NCBI GenBank assembly: GCA_019694515.1
Contig: JAIBBU010000005.1
Coordinates: 62,001 to 126,000 of the forward strand
Direction of reading: 5' to 3'
Source of the DNA: Oligoflexia bacterium
GTDB lineage: Bacteria; Bdellovibrionota_C; UBA2361; JBGSMV01
DNA: 64,000 bases
The translations under genes and the position numbers were made by a program. The notes under the pieces are model-generated. The model made no database searches and had not been told where the DNA came from. It was given only the letters and a program-made list of their open reading frames with translations. Of the stretch, positions 7,481-18,019 are shown piece after piece (within the stretch, counting starts at the first letter, position 1; every line of letters starts with the position of its first letter).

Positions 7481-9925
7481 TCAGGCATTCGCAGCTTTTT
7501 TGGGCCTTTCTTTAGTGGCGCGCTTGCCCGAATTGCTGCGTTCCACAACCCATTTGGTAAGCATTGGATATTGGAGCGGTTTCTGGAAAAATTTGATTAC
7601 TCCGCGCTCCAGCAAGTTATGCACGGCTGAATCCTGAATATATCCCGATAGCACGATCACTTGCGCCGCAGGATCAATGCGGCGCAGTTCATCAAATGCA
7701 GCCGTCCCGTCCATGTTTGGCATCTTCATATCTAAAATAATCAGATCAACCAGGGCGTAGTTATGCTCATACCACTTAAGTGCTTCGAAGGGAGAAGTGA
7801 ATCCCTGCACCTGAAAGCCCGCTTTCTCCAAGAAAATGCGGGTTAGCTCCACCAGCGGTGCTTCGTCGTCCAACACCATCACCAGTCCTGCCCCCGTGCT
7901 AATCGATACATCCGATTGTGTGCTCATAGTCAATTCTCCTGACGCCAAACGCGGGAAATAAAGAGTGAAGGTTGAGCCCCGTCCCGGCGCCGACTCGACC
8001 TCGATCCAACCCCCATGATTTTGCATAATGCCGTAGACCATGGGCAAACCCAGTCCATTTCCACCGTCTGTGCGGGTAGTGAAGAATGGTTCGAAAATTT
8101 TATCGAGATTTTCAGAAGGAATCCCGATGCCGCTGTCACGCACTGAAATTGTAACGAAATCGCCCGGCACCGCCCGACGGTTGAGCTTGTCAGCATTCGC
8201 CACGTTCTTGACGCCAAATGAAATCTTGATGCGCCCGCCCTGGGGCATGGCTTTTTGTGCATTTAACAAGAGATTGATCAAGACCTGCTGAAGCTGGGCC
8301 TCATCAGCGCGCACGTAAAAATTCTCGTCGCTGCTTTGTTCTTCGATCGTGGTCTTGCCATCGATGATGCGCCCGATAAATTGGATGATTCGCCGCACGC
8401 TATCCTGGACACATAGATTGCCCAGATTGTATTTGCCTTGGCGGGCGAATCCCAGCAGCTGCTCAACTAACGATGATGCCTTCTCGCAGCCGTCTAGTGC
8501 CACCGCGACCGATCGTTCGAGCTCCTTTTGGCTGGGCTTGTGCAGTTGCAGCAGCTGCAGATGACCAACGACTGCACCCAGAGCATTGTTCAAATCGTGC
8601 GCCACTCCGGCAGCTAACTGACCAATCGCCTCCATCTTCTGAGCCTGCAGCAGCTGCCGTTGCAGCTTGATGCCATCTTGCTCCGCCTTGAGCCGTTCCA
8701 GTTCGGCCCCGGCGCGAGCCGCAAATATTCGCAGAATTGAGCGCGCCGGCCCCCAATCGGAGAGCGGCTTGTCATTCCATACGGCAATCACTCCCGAGGC
8801 GTTACCGGAGGCCGAATAGATCGGCAGGCCCAGGTATCCCTCGGCTCCGCTCTGCGCCAAATAATGGTCGGAGGGGAAGAGTTTCTGCAGATCGGCAGGA
8901 ATGTGGGTCATGCTGCTCCCTAAAACCTGCTCACTCGGAGTTCCAGCCAGTTTGAAGGAGAAATTGTCGAGAAAGTGGTCCTCCCACCACACCGCCAAGG
9001 TATCGACTAGCGCCGGATCACGCTCTGAAACGCGGCCCAAGAAGGCGTACTTCGTCCCGAGCGCTTTGGCCAAATGAAAGGCAGCCGAGCGAAAGAAATC
9101 CTCAGCGGTCGTTCCCGCGGTGCCTTCAACCGTCGTGTGCAGCGCTTCTTCAGCCCGCTTGATTTCGGTAATATCGGTTATTACGCTCAGCACCTGGGGA
9201 GCGCCGTGCTCCGGAGATAGCAAAGGCTTCTTAATAACATTAACCCACAACGACTCCTGCGAGCGCGGAACTGAGACGCGCTCCTCAGTTACTTCCAACG
9301 GCTTGAGAGATTGCAGCACTTCCTGATCCTCGCGGAGGTAGCGCGAGGCGTCGCGGTGCTGCATAAATTCGTAGGGCGTCTTACCCAGCAGCTCCTCACG
9401 GCTGACGCGGCAGAAATCCACGAAGGACTTATTGGCCAGCGTGTAGCGACCTGAGCTGTCGCGCGTGAAGACCCAATTCGGCATCGTGTCTATGACATCG
9501 CGCAAGAACTCCCGCTGCTTAACCAGGGCAGCTTCAGCCGCCTTTCGATCGGTGACATCTATCACCGCGGCTAACGTACCAATTACCGCTCCTGAGCTGT
9601 CTTTCATCGGCGCGGCGCTGATCGACGCCCAGAAGGTAGAACCGTCCTTTCGAAGCAGCGGCAACTCGTAATCATCCGAATGCCCATCACAACGACGGGC
9701 CGTTTGCTCCCTTAGAAATGCGTCATGTTCCGGGGCTAATAAAGTGGAGGAAACCTGCCGCCCCACAAGCTCCTCGACCCCAAATCCGGTCATCTCGCAT
9801 AGCTTGGCGTTCACATGCAGGACGACCTCGTCGAGGTCGCAGAACCCGATGCCTTGCGGAAGGGCATCCAGCAGATCGATCATCTTAAGCTCAGTTCCCA
9901 GGAATTTCTTTGTGTTCTCAGCCAT
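7481..9925 (-). CDS. Soluble hybrid sensor histidine kinase (PAS-PAS-GAF-HisKA-HATPase-REC)
   Basis: An 814-residue signalling protein without membrane segments, so the stimulus is probably intracellular. In order: PAS (about 15-135, [20 protein letters not shown]), PAS (about 140-265, [17 protein letters not shown]), a GAF-like domain (about 275-420), HisKA with the phospho-accepting His in [18 protein letters not shown], HATPase_c ([53 protein letters not shown]) and a C-terminal receiver ([32 protein letters not shown], with the phospho-Asp in LDMKMP). The last Lys-rich residues ([14 protein letters not shown]) form a tail. No output regulator is adjacent. Confidence 0.9.
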   Translation of the reverse strand: MAENTKKFLGTELKMIDLLDALPQGIGFCDLDEVVLHVNAKLCEMTGFGVEELVGRQVSSTLLAPEHDAFLREQTARRCDGHSDDYELPLLRKDGSTFWASISAAPMKDSSGAVIGTLAAVIDVTDRKAAEAALVKQREFLRDVIDTMPNWVFTRDSSGRYTLANKSFVDFCRVSREELLGKTPYEFMQHRDASRYLREDQEVLQSLKPLEVTEERVSVPRSQESLWVNVIKKPLLSPEHGAPQVLSVITDITEIKRAEEALHTTVEGTAGTTAEDFFRSAAFHLAKALGTKYAFLGRVSERDPALVDTLAVWWEDHFLDNFSFKLAGTPSEQVLGSSMTHIPADLQKLFPSDHYLAQSGAEGYLGLPIYSASGNASGVIAVWNDKPLSDWGPARSILRIFAARAGAELERLKAEQDGIKLQRQLLQAQKMEAIGQLAAGVAHDLNNALGAVVGHLQLLQLHKPSQKELERSVAVALDGCEKASSLVEQLLGFARQGKYNLGNLCVQDSVRRIIQFIGRIIDGKTTIEEQSSDENFYVRADEAQLQQVLINLLLNAQKAMPQGGRIKISFGVKNVANADKLNRRAVPGDFVTISVRDSGIGIPSENLDKIFEPFFTTRTDGGNGLGLPMVYGIMQNHGGWIEVESAPGRGSTFTLYFPRLASGELTMSTQSDVSISTGAGLVMVLDDEAPLVELTRIFLEKAGFQVQGFTSPFEALKWYEHNYALVDLIILDMKMPNMDGTAAFDELRRIDPAAQVIVLSGYIQDSAVHNLLERGVIKFFQKPLQYPMLTKWVVERSNSGKRATKERPKKAANA

Positions 9926-10043
9926 TCCCGAGGCTAAGTATATCAGTTTTTAAGCGCTTTTATTTTAGGCTTTTGGAAATTTCCCAGCGGCAGGGGCCGG
10001 TCCGGCTAAATCCCTGAATTTTCAGACGATTTAATGAAAAGGG

Positions 10044-10421
10044 CTAGATTCGGCCCAAATTGCGGATCAGCTCCATCATGCGCTCATGCATGCTGCTCAG
10101 CATCTTGGTGAACATAGTGAAAATGCGCTCGGCTTTTTGATATATCGCTTGGGCTGCCGCGATTCTGCTTTCATCTCCCGAAGAAAGCGCACTCATATAT
10201 TGCTTCTCAGCCTGCTGCATTGCCGAGCCCATGACTCCGGCCTGCGTTGCCATCGTAGCCGACTCATCATCCGTTGGGAGGCCGGTATTATTCAACATTT
10301 TTTCAGCATAGAGTGCTGCACGTCCGTTTTCACCACCCACATCGCTACGGGCTTTGCTGATTAGCGCAGCCCAATTATTCAATCCCTGATCTGAAGAACC
10401 TGCCGATGACACCTCTGTCAT
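10044..10421 (-). CDS. Small helical protein of unknown function
   Basis: A 125-residue protein, predicted almost all helical after a Ser/Gly-rich start. The C-terminal part (EKQYMSALSSGDESRIAAAQ, then AERIFTMFTKMLSSMHERMM) looks amphipathic and Met-rich. I chose the ATG at 10419-10421 because a strong ribosome binding site (GGTGAGG) lies 6 nt upstream; an in-frame GTG at 10445 lacks one. There is no signal peptide or membrane segment. The helical end loosely resembles small export-apparatus or needle-type proteins, but I cannot assign a family. Confidence 0.6.
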   Translation of the reverse strand: MTEVSSAGSSDQGLNNWAALISKARSDVGGENGRAALYAEKMLNNTGLPTDDESATMATQAGVMGSAMQQAEKQYMSALSSGDESRIAAAQAIYQKAERIFTMFTKMLSSMHERMMELIRNLGRI

Positions 10422-10586
10422 AATTGCCTCACCAAAACTTTTCACCTGACTGTTCGCGAGTTATCCACAGAAGTTTCTTCGAAAGCGCTGATTTTTTGAG
10501 AAAGACTGTTGATCGATCCGGACAATCAATATACATAGAAAACGATCTCGCCGCTCTTAACCCTTCGAATTTTTGTGAGGTACCAG

Positions 10587-11066
10587 ATGACCACGCAGCA
10601 TATACCGAGCCGTTCTATCGAACTCAGCCCCGAAGGCCGCAAGAATAGATTGGCGGATGTCGTCCCGGCCACGGCTCGCTTTGGCAACAACTTCGCAGAT
10701 TTCAGGGTAAAGGAAGATTTTGTCGTCCATATCGGCCGTTTTTGTGCGAGTGGGATTACGGATCTGACGATCTTTACGATCGGCTCGAGAATTTGCCACA
10801 CCTTCAGTCTTGGACAAGATGGCATGTGGTCGGAAGGACGGGCCAGCTTGGTCGGGAACGACGGTCGCCCCACTGCTGAAACGGTGGAAGGCGACGCGGC
10901 GCCGTTGACGGCCGATCGAGCCTTAATCTTGTGTGACTCGCATAATCGCCTGCAGGAGCGGGACGCTGTCTCCCTAATCAGTAATTTTTGTGCCCGCGCT
11001 CCTATTCAGCAGCCTAGTGTAGATCTAACTTCAGCAACATTCTCGGGCGAAAGCGCGGCCTATTAA
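10587..11066 (+). CDS. Hypothetical protein
   Basis: A 159-codon frame with a good ribosome binding site (GAGG, 6 nt before ATG 10587). The sequence shows no recognised motif, signal peptide or membrane helix. The complementary strand holds a shorter frame (10557-10817, 86 codons) with plausible helical composition (YPEICEVVAKASRGRDDI) but only a TTG start and no clear ribosome binding site, so the coding strand is not settled. I prefer the plus strand because its frame is longer and better initiated. Confidence 0.4.
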   Translation: MTTQHIPSRSIELSPEGRKNRLADVVPATARFGNNFADFRVKEDFVVHIGRFCASGITDLTIFTIGSRICHTFSLGQDGMWSEGRASLVGNDGRPTAETVEGDAAPLTADRALILCDSHNRLQERDAVSLISNFCARAPIQQPSVDLTSATFSGESAAY

Positions 11067-11107
11067 CTGCGACGGACTTAAATTTAGCTCCGCTCGAGGT
11101 TTTGTGC

Positions 11108-12622
11108 TTAAGCCTCAGCAATTCGTCTCGTAACGGAGCCTAGCGCGGCTTCAACACTAATGCGCTCCTGCTTTGTGGTATCACGATCGCGAATCGTGAC
11201 GGTCTGATCCTGCAGCGTCTGATGATCGACTGTTAGACAGTAGGGAGTCCCCACCTCGTCGTGCCGCGCATAGCGTTTTCCGATTGATTGCTGCTCGTCA
11301 TAGCTCGCATTGATTCCGGATTTGAAAAACTGTTGCACAATACCGCGCGCCACCTCTGGCAGTCCCTCCTTCTTCATTAGCGGCAGCACTGCCACCTTGA
11401 TCGGAGCTAATCGCGGATTTAGCTTCAAAATTACCCGAGTTTTACCTTCACCTTCGGCATCCGTGCCTTGCTCTTCGGCGTAGGCATCGCACAGGTACAT
11501 CAATACCGCGCGGGTCAGTCCCGACGCCGGCTCGATTACATACGGGATATAGCGCCAGCCCATTTTGCCGGTAGCAGGGTCCGGCTTCTGCTGATCAAAG
11601 TAGGAGAGCTTTGCTCCCGACTCTTCGCCATGGCGTGTCAGATCGTAGTTGGTACGGGAAGCAATGCCCTCCAACTCGTCCCAGCCCCATGGATACTGAA
11701 ACTCTATATCTGCACAGGCCGAGGCGTAGTGCGCCAGCTCAGATTTTTCATAAAATCTGGCACGGAATCCCTCTTTGTTGTTGGCAAAGTGTTTCCACCA
11801 CGCCAAGCGCGTCTTGACCCAGTAATCATGCCATTCTGACTCGCTGCCCGGCTCCACAAAATATTCCATCTCCATCTGCTCGAACTCACAGGTGCGGAAG
11901 ATGAACTTCTCGGTCACGATTTCGTTGCGGAAAGCTTTACCTTGTTGCGCAATGCCAAAGGGCACTTTCATCGAGGTGCTCTGCTGCACATTCAAAAACT
12001 GAACGAACATGCCTTGGGCGGTCTCGGGACGGAGATATATAGCGCTGGGTGCCAAGGCCGCTTCGATTTTTTCCCGCAGCTCCTGGCGTCCCAGGGCCTT
12101 GCCTTCAACCTCATCGATAAAACTCTCGAGCGCATCGACAGGTCCAATGGAGGTTCTAAACATCATATTGAACTGGCGCTCATCGGACAGACGCGGGCCT
12201 CCGCAGTTCGGGCATACGTAACCGCGCTGAGCAACCTCAGCTTTGAGCGTCCTGCCGTCCTTACGGCCGCCTTCGCGGAACTCCACCTGAGTGCCGGCGG
12301 CCGCTTTAGGAGCTTTATCCGCACGAAATCTCTCTTTACAGTTAAGACAGTCGACAAGCGGATCGGAGAAGCAGGCCAAATGACCGCTGGATTTCCAGAC
12401 GTTGGGGTGCATAAAGATCGAGGCATCCATGCCCACAATATCCTCCCGCTCATGCACCATCGCCTTCCACCACTCGGCTGCAATATTGCGCTTCAGCTCT
12501 ACGCCTAACGGCCCGTAGTCATAGGCGCTCTTCAAGCCGCCATATATTTCACTGCTCTGGAAGATGAATCCGCGGCGTTTGCAAAGCGAAACGACCTTAT
12601 TCAACAGCTCACTATCTGCCAT
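11108..12622 (-). CDS. glyQS: Glycyl-tRNA synthetase, class II homodimeric type
   Basis: A 504-residue class II synthetase that charges tRNA-Gly in the cytosol. Motifs include YDYGPLGVELKRNIAAEWW near residues 30-48, LRPETAQGMFVQFLNV, the motif 2 region GKAFRNEIVTEKFIFRTCEF, EQMEMEYFVEPG, and the C-terminal anticodon-binding domain (APIKVAVLPLMKKEG). Zinc-type cysteines occur in DCLNCKERF and CPNCGG. This is the single-chain alpha2 enzyme of archaea, eukaryotes and some bacteria rather than the tetrameric GlyQ/GlyS type. The start lies 25 nt after the stop of the fadJ-like gene, so it is the last gene of an ileS-fadJ-glyQS operon. Confidence 0.93.
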   Translation of the reverse strand: MADSELLNKVVSLCKRRGFIFQSSEIYGGLKSAYDYGPLGVELKRNIAAEWWKAMVHEREDIVGMDASIFMHPNVWKSSGHLACFSDPLVDCLNCKERFRADKAPKAAAGTQVEFREGGRKDGRTLKAEVAQRGYVCPNCGGPRLSDERQFNMMFRTSIGPVDALESFIDEVEGKALGRQELREKIEAALAPSAIYLRPETAQGMFVQFLNVQQSTSMKVPFGIAQQGKAFRNEIVTEKFIFRTCEFEQMEMEYFVEPGSESEWHDYWVKTRLAWWKHFANNKEGFRARFYEKSELAHYASACADIEFQYPWGWDELEGIASRTNYDLTRHGEESGAKLSYFDQQKPDPATGKMGWRYIPYVIEPASGLTRAVLMYLCDAYAEEQGTDAEGEGKTRVILKLNPRLAPIKVAVLPLMKKEGLPEVARGIVQQFFKSGINASYDEQQSIGKRYARHDEVGTPYCLTVDHQTLQDQTVTIRDRDTTKQERISVEAALGSVTRRIAEA

Positions 12623-12647
12623 CCGACCCTTCTAGATAAATTCCATC

Positions 12648-14771
12648 TTAGATAAAACCCATCCCGGAGCCGGCGCGTCTTTCAATCCCCGGAGCAGGAG
12701 TAAACCGGGCTCCATGCAGTTTTTCCAGTTCACGCAGCTTTGCCAATACGGCTGTGGGCCCGAGCCGTTGCGCATAGTAGAGCAACCCACCCCGGAAAGG
12801 CGGGAACCCCATTCCCATGACGGTTCCCAGATCGATCTGCTCCGAGGCCTCCTTGCCAGGGACTCCGGCGACTCCGTCATCGAGGCAGCGCACGGCCTCA
12901 TTGATCAAGGCAAAAATTAGTCGATCCGAGATCGTTTGCAGGTCCGCGCCGGTTAGCGCAGGCTGCAGGCCGAGTGCGCTTCGCAGCTCGGCCCAAGGCA
13001 CACTATCTTTACCCTCGAAATTGTAGAACCCGGCACCGCTCTTTTTCCCTTTACGGCCGAGCTGCACCAGTCTGGCCGCGTGTCCTGGTCCACGCATCCG
13101 TTCGCCGTAGCCCTTGAGCATGATCTCCTGCACATGCATGGCGACATCCAAGCCTACCTCATCCAATAACCTTAGCGGTCCCATCGGCATACCGAACTGC
13201 GTTGCGGCTTTATCCACGTCGGAAATTTCATATTGTTCAAGCAAAAAAGCGGCTTCATTCAGATAGGGGGCCAAAATACGATTCACCAAGAACCCGGGCA
13301 CGTCCTTGACCACAATCGGAAATTTACCCAGTTTAGTAGCCAAGGCCGCCACAATGGCCAGCGTTTTGTCGTTCGTCTTAGCGCCGCTAATCACCTCGAC
13401 CAGCGGCATTTTTGGCACGGGGTTGAAAAAATGCATTCCGGCAACTCGTTCTGGTGCCGGAATGGCACTCGCAATTTCTGTGACCGATAGGGACGACGTG
13501 TTCGTGGTAATAATGGCATCCTGCGGCATCAAGGCCGCAAGCTCTGTGAGGATCTTTTGTTTGATCTGCAAATCCTCGAAGATGGCCTCAATCGCAAAAT
13601 TGCAGTTCCCGGTGTTGGTCGAAGGACTGCTGGCCAATTCGATGCGATTTAAAATAAAGCTGCGTTCCTGGTCGGAGAGATGTTTAATCTGGTCGAGATA
13701 TTTGCGGATTTGATCGCCGGCTTTGCTCAAGGCTTCGTCGGTGGTGTCGCGCAGAATGACTCCACAGTCGTTGCGCGCCAATATTCCGGCGATTCCGGCA
13801 CCCATGACCCCAGCACCGACAACAATCGCCTGAATGGCGTCCGCAGCCTTGCGTCCGGCCTTGCCGATGGCTTTCGACGCTTCGCTCAGGAAGAATAAAC
13901 GAATCAGCGATTTACTTTCAGCAGTAGCGATGAGCCGCCCAAGCTCTCTAGCTTCCAGCTTCAGCCCGGCTTCGATCCCATTTTCAAGACCGTAGATACA
14001 GCACTTGAGCGCTGCCGGCGGCGCCGGATAAAATCCGTGGGTTTCCTTGTCAATGCCCTTCGCCGCGTTCTTTTCCACCATCCCGCGACCCAAGCGGGTG
14101 TTGGTGAGCAACCGATCTCTAAAGCTGATGCGATGTCGATGCACAGCCGCACTGCCAATCACAATCAGGTTGGCGCGATCCATCAGCTTTTCAACCGTCA
14201 CAATCTCATCGACAAGACCACAGGCCAGCGCCTGTTTGGGACGCAGAGTTTTGCCAGCTAAAATGATATCCAAGGCCTTAGGAAGACCCACCAAGCGTGG
14301 CAGCCGCTGGGTACCGCCGAAACCGGGAAGAATCCCCAAGCGGATCTCAGGCAATCCAATCTGAGAGCTCTTATGATCTGAAATAAGACGGTAGCGGCAT
14401 GCCAGCACCATTTCGCAACCGCCGCCGACACACGGACCGCTAATTGCGGCAATGGTAGGGAAGGGCATGTTTGCGATCTCGTCGAAGACCATCTGCCCCT
14501 CACGCGCTAGTTTTTCGCCCAAGGCCGGATCGGTCACATCACGGATTAGATTGATATCCGCCCCGGCTGTGAACATCTCTGGACCCGGCCCGGCGATAAT
14601 CAACCCGCTCGGTCTTTCCGCCCGCACCTTTTGCAACAGCTCATGCAGTGACTCAATACGCTGCGCAGTAATTGTAACGACCCGTTCTTGCGGGTCGCCT
14701 AGGCGAATTACAGCCACACCGCTGGCTAGATACTCCAAGACTGCCCGGCCTGTAGCGGCACTATGCGGCAT
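12648..14771 (-). CDS. fadJ: Fused enoyl-CoA hydratase/3-hydroxyacyl-CoA dehydrogenase (FadJ/FadB-like)
   Basis: A 707-residue multifunctional beta-oxidation enzyme. The N-terminal crotonase domain (about 1-200) has both catalytic Glu positions, in VGGGCEMVLACRYRL and GLPEIRLGILPGFGGTQRL. The Rossmann domain (about 320-500) has IVVGAGVMGAGIAGILARND and the catalytic-His motif MHFFNPVPKMPLVEVISG. Two C-terminal 3HCDH domains follow (VKDVPGFLVNRILAPYLNEA; MGMGFPPFRGGLLYYAQRLG). It should hydrate 2-enoyl-CoA and oxidise the 3-hydroxyacyl-CoA with NAD. The matching thiolase is not adjacent. Its ATG shares one base with the ileS stop (TAATG). FadB and FadJ cannot be distinguished safely by sequence reading. 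Confidence 0.88.
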   Translation of the reverse strand: MPHSAATGRAVLEYLASGVAVIRLGDPQERVVTITAQRIESLHELLQKVRAERPSGLIIAGPGPEMFTAGADINLIRDVTDPALGEKLAREGQMVFDEIANMPFPTIAAISGPCVGGGCEMVLACRYRLISDHKSSQIGLPEIRLGILPGFGGTQRLPRLVGLPKALDIILAGKTLRPKQALACGLVDEIVTVEKLMDRANLIVIGSAAVHRHRISFRDRLLTNTRLGRGMVEKNAAKGIDKETHGFYPAPPAALKCCIYGLENGIEAGLKLEARELGRLIATAESKSLIRLFFLSEASKAIGKAGRKAADAIQAIVVGAGVMGAGIAGILARNDCGVILRDTTDEALSKAGDQIRKYLDQIKHLSDQERSFILNRIELASSPSTNTGNCNFAIEAIFEDLQIKQKILTELAALMPQDAIITTNTSSLSVTEIASAIPAPERVAGMHFFNPVPKMPLVEVISGAKTNDKTLAIVAALATKLGKFPIVVKDVPGFLVNRILAPYLNEAAFLLEQYEISDVDKAATQFGMPMGPLRLLDEVGLDVAMHVQEIMLKGYGERMRGPGHAARLVQLGRKGKKSGAGFYNFEGKDSVPWAELRSALGLQPALTGADLQTISDRLIFALINEAVRCLDDGVAGVPGKEASEQIDLGTVMGMGFPPFRGGLLYYAQRLGPTAVLAKLRELEKLHGARFTPAPGIERRAGSGMGFI

Positions 14772-17700
14772 TATTTCTTCCTCATGCTTATTTCCAATGG
14801 TCCACCCGAAAGCTCGACCTGCAGAGCATGCTTGCTCTGCTCAATGGCCGTTAACGAAAGCTGCCCGAGGGTCTCATTTTCGATCAAGCTGCGATTGGCT
14901 TCGATCGCTCGGTTGAGCTCCGCCGACTCAGTCTTTAGGCCCAGTTCAATGCGGTCCTGTACTGCGAAGCCGGAATCCTTCCGCAGCACCTGGCATTGTC
15001 GCAGGATATCTCTAATCCACCCCTCCTGCTCGAGCTCTTTTGTGATAGTAGTGTCGAGCGCCACAAATAGCTGCTGCTCCTCGGCGAAGACCAGTTTGGG
15101 GCGCGCACGTGATTTAACCACAAATATAGCGGCTGGCAGAGGCAGGGCTGCACCCTTGATCTTTACCTCGGCACCCTCGCGCTGAGCTGCAAGAGCCGCT
15201 TCCAGCTCCGCTCCGGAAAGGGCATTCACTAGTGGTACCACCTTGCCGACATCCCCCTTTAGCACCGGACCGGCTTTCTTCAGATCAAGCTCGAGATACC
15301 GATCGAACACCTCAGAGGTATCTTTCAGAATCCGGAGCGCTTTGACATTAAGCTCGTTTTGCACCAGCTCCGACATTTCGCTCAATGCCGCTACCTGCTC
15401 GGATGGCGCCACAACAAAGAGAGTCGAAAGCGGCTGCCGCACCTTGACCTGCGCTTCCGAGCGCAATCTCAGGGCTAGATTAATGACCGCCTGCACTCGG
15501 GTGCTTTTTACAATTAGCTCGGGATTGCTCCACTCTGCCGCAAGCTCCGGCCACATCGCATGGTGTACCGAGTGCGGCGCCTTTGGATCGAAGCGCCGGA
15601 TTGATTGTTGCCATATCTCCTCGGTCATAAACGGCACGATTGGCGACATCACGATCGTTGCTGTACGCAGTGCCTGAAACAGTGTCCAATACCCGGCCAA
15701 CTTATCGCCACCATCTTCCGACTTCCAGAAGCGTCGGCGGTTAGCACGGATATACCAGTTAGATACACTCTCCGCGAAGGTTTCGAATTCGCGTACGACC
15801 TGGGAGGCCGAAAATTCCTCATATGCCGTGAGCGCTGCCGCTGCGAATTGATGAGTACGGGCCAGAAGCCAGCGATCCATCTCAGTCAAATTAGACTTCA
15901 CCGCTGCAGGCATGCCATTGCCGGTTTCGATCTGCGGTCCATCAATGGACGCGTAAGTCAGGAAAAACGAGTGTATATTCCACAGCGCAATGAGCTGGCG
16001 CCGAGCTTCATCGCCGCGTCCATACCCGAAGCGGATGTCATTAGCCGGGTTCTGGCTGGCAAAATAATAGCGCATCGTGTCGACGCCCATTTTCTCAGCC
16101 GCCTCATCGAACCGAATCATGTAGCCGGTTTTGGAAAACTTAGCTCCGGTCTCCGCCAGCATGCGCTCATAGGTCAGTACACGTTTGTAGGGAGCGCGCC
16201 CGCTAAGAGTGACCCCCATAAACAGCATGGAGTAAAACCATAAGCGCACCTGTTCGGTCATCTCGCAGATCCAATCCGCGGGCTGCCAATTCTTGCGGCC
16301 CTCTTCGCTATCGAAGTATCCGCGCGTGGTGTAGGGCACGATGCCTGCGTCCAACCAACAGTCGCCGACCTCGGCCACCCGTGAAACCTTCTCTTTGCAC
16401 TTCGGACAGTTAATCTTGATCTGGTCGATCCAGGGGCGGTGCAGCTCCGGAACATCAGCCAAAGAATCACCGCTTAATTCGGCCAAATGCTGCTTGGATT
16501 GAACGACAGTCAAAGTGCCGCACTTATTGCAGGGGTAAAAGGGCAGGGGCAATCCCCAAAACCTCTTTCGGGAGATGCACCAATCACCCATGTTCTTGAG
16601 CCAATCCTCCATGCGCTTTCCGACATGCTCCGGCTGCCAATGCACCTCCGCGGCAGCCTTGATCGCCTGAGGACGGATCTCCTTGGACGAGATGTACCAC
16701 TCGTCTACCAGCCTAAACAGCAGTTCGTGTTTACAACGCCAGCACACAGGGTAGCTGTGCGCATGCATGTATTTCTTGAAAAGCTTGCCTTGTTGCGCCA
16801 ATGCGGAAGCGATCTCTTCCGCAACTTTGTGCGCATTCTTCCCCTCGAGCCATCCAAAGCCTGCCGGATAATCGCCTTTTTCATCCACCGGGCAGATCGT
16901 GTGAATGCCCGTGTCTTTGGCTACCTCAAAGTCCTCACGTCCGCAGCCCGGAGCCATGTGCACCACCCCGGTTCCCTCTTTGGCATCGATATCCTTCCAC
17001 GGTACGATTTGATGCTTGAAGCCCTGCTGCACCGCCAATTCCGGGAAGGTCGGCTCATACTCTAAACCGAGCAGCTCGGCGCCTTTGAACGTCTTTAGCA
17101 CCGTAAATTTCTTGCCCTTCCAGCCCTTCAGCACTTCATCGCACAAAATCAAAGGCAGCGGCTCGCCGTCCATTTTGATCTGGCTGTACTTAAGCTCAGG
17201 ATTCACGGCCAAGGCCGTGTTAGCCGGCAGTGTCCAAGGCGTGGTGGTCCACACCAAAATGTTGGAGTCGAGTTTAGGGACCTTCAACTTGATGAATACC
17301 GCCAAGTGCTCCAAGGTCTTGTAGGAGCCCGCCATCTCATGCTCAGAAAGGCTGGTGCCGCAGCGCGTACACCATGGCATCGGAAGTCCGGATTTATAAA
17401 GCCAGCCGTTATCAGCGCATTTCTTTAGGAAGTACCAGATGCCCTGAATGTTTGAATCTCGGTGGGTGTAATATGAATCATCCCAGCGCATCCATTGACC
17501 CAGGCGGATCGATTGCTCGGTCTGGATCTTTGAAAATTTCTCGATGCGCGCTTTGCATGCTGCACTAAATTGCGCCAAGCCGAATGCTTCGATATCGGGC
17601 TTGCCGTTGAAGCCCAGCTCCTTTTCGACCTCGACTTCTACCCACAGCCCTTGACAGTCAAAGCCATTCTGGAAAAAAGATCCTTCACCACGCAGGCAGT

Positions 17701-17938
17701 GATAGCGAATAAAGATATCTTTTAGCGAACGGCCCCAAGCGTGATGCACGCCCATGGGGTTGTTGGCAGTAATAGGTCCATCAAGGAAACGAAATTCCTT
17801 GCGATTCTTGCTGGCGGCTACCAGCTCTTCAAAGGTTCGATGCTTGGCCCAAAACTCCAGAATGCGATGTTCAAGGGCAACTAAATTTGGGGAGGTAGAG
17901 GTGTTCTGTTCGGTTGTTTCGGGGGCACTAACGCTCAT
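14771..17938 (-). CDS. ileS: Isoleucyl-tRNA synthetase (class I)
   Basis: A 1055-residue class Ia synthetase. The HIGH signature appears as HHAWG (in NPMGVHHAWGRSLKDIFIRY, about residue 62), and the KMSKS loop as KFSKT (AETGAKFSKTGYMIRFDEAA). Editing-domain stretches include LVWTTTPWTLPANTALAVN and the metal-binding-like PWCTRCGTSLSEHEM, CWRCKHELLF, CNKCGTL and CPKCKEK. The anticodon-binding domain follows, ending with an IleRS-type C-terminal domain. It belongs to the long, divergent IleRS branch with NPMGVHHAWG rather than the E. coli type. It is the first gene of a three-gene operon. Class I ValRS is a less likely alternative. Confidence 0.85.
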   Translation of the reverse strand: MSVSAPETTEQNTSTSPNLVALEHRILEFWAKHRTFEELVAASKNRKEFRFLDGPITANNPMGVHHAWGRSLKDIFIRYHCLRGEGSFFQNGFDCQGLWVEVEVEKELGFNGKPDIEAFGLAQFSAACKARIEKFSKIQTEQSIRLGQWMRWDDSYYTHRDSNIQGIWYFLKKCADNGWLYKSGLPMPWCTRCGTSLSEHEMAGSYKTLEHLAVFIKLKVPKLDSNILVWTTTPWTLPANTALAVNPELKYSQIKMDGEPLPLILCDEVLKGWKGKKFTVLKTFKGAELLGLEYEPTFPELAVQQGFKHQIVPWKDIDAKEGTGVVHMAPGCGREDFEVAKDTGIHTICPVDEKGDYPAGFGWLEGKNAHKVAEEIASALAQQGKLFKKYMHAHSYPVCWRCKHELLFRLVDEWYISSKEIRPQAIKAAAEVHWQPEHVGKRMEDWLKNMGDWCISRKRFWGLPLPFYPCNKCGTLTVVQSKQHLAELSGDSLADVPELHRPWIDQIKINCPKCKEKVSRVAEVGDCWLDAGIVPYTTRGYFDSEEGRKNWQPADWICEMTEQVRLWFYSMLFMGVTLSGRAPYKRVLTYERMLAETGAKFSKTGYMIRFDEAAEKMGVDTMRYYFASQNPANDIRFGYGRGDEARRQLIALWNIHSFFLTYASIDGPQIETGNGMPAAVKSNLTEMDRWLLARTHQFAAAALTAYEEFSASQVVREFETFAESVSNWYIRANRRRFWKSEDGGDKLAGYWTLFQALRTATIVMSPIVPFMTEEIWQQSIRRFDPKAPHSVHHAMWPELAAEWSNPELIVKSTRVQAVINLALRLRSEAQVKVRQPLSTLFVVAPSEQVAALSEMSELVQNELNVKALRILKDTSEVFDRYLELDLKKAGPVLKGDVGKVVPLVNALSGAELEAALAAQREGAEVKIKGAALPLPAAIFVVKSRARPKLVFAEEQQLFVALDTTITKELEQEGWIRDILRQCQVLRKDSGFAVQDRIELGLKTESAELNRAIEANRSLIENETLGQLSLTAIEQSKHALQVELSGGPLEISMRKK

Positions 17939-18019
17939 AGATGGGCTAAGATACTACGATTTATTGCCTTTTTTCAAACCCAGATATCGAAATTCTAGGT
18001 GACTAGATGATTAATTTAC

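Noticed and set aside
10557-10817. 86-codon minus-strand frame antisense to the hypothetical gene at 10587
   Set aside because: It looks helical, but has only a TTG start and no clear ribosome binding site; I kept the longer plus-strand frame, with low confidence.
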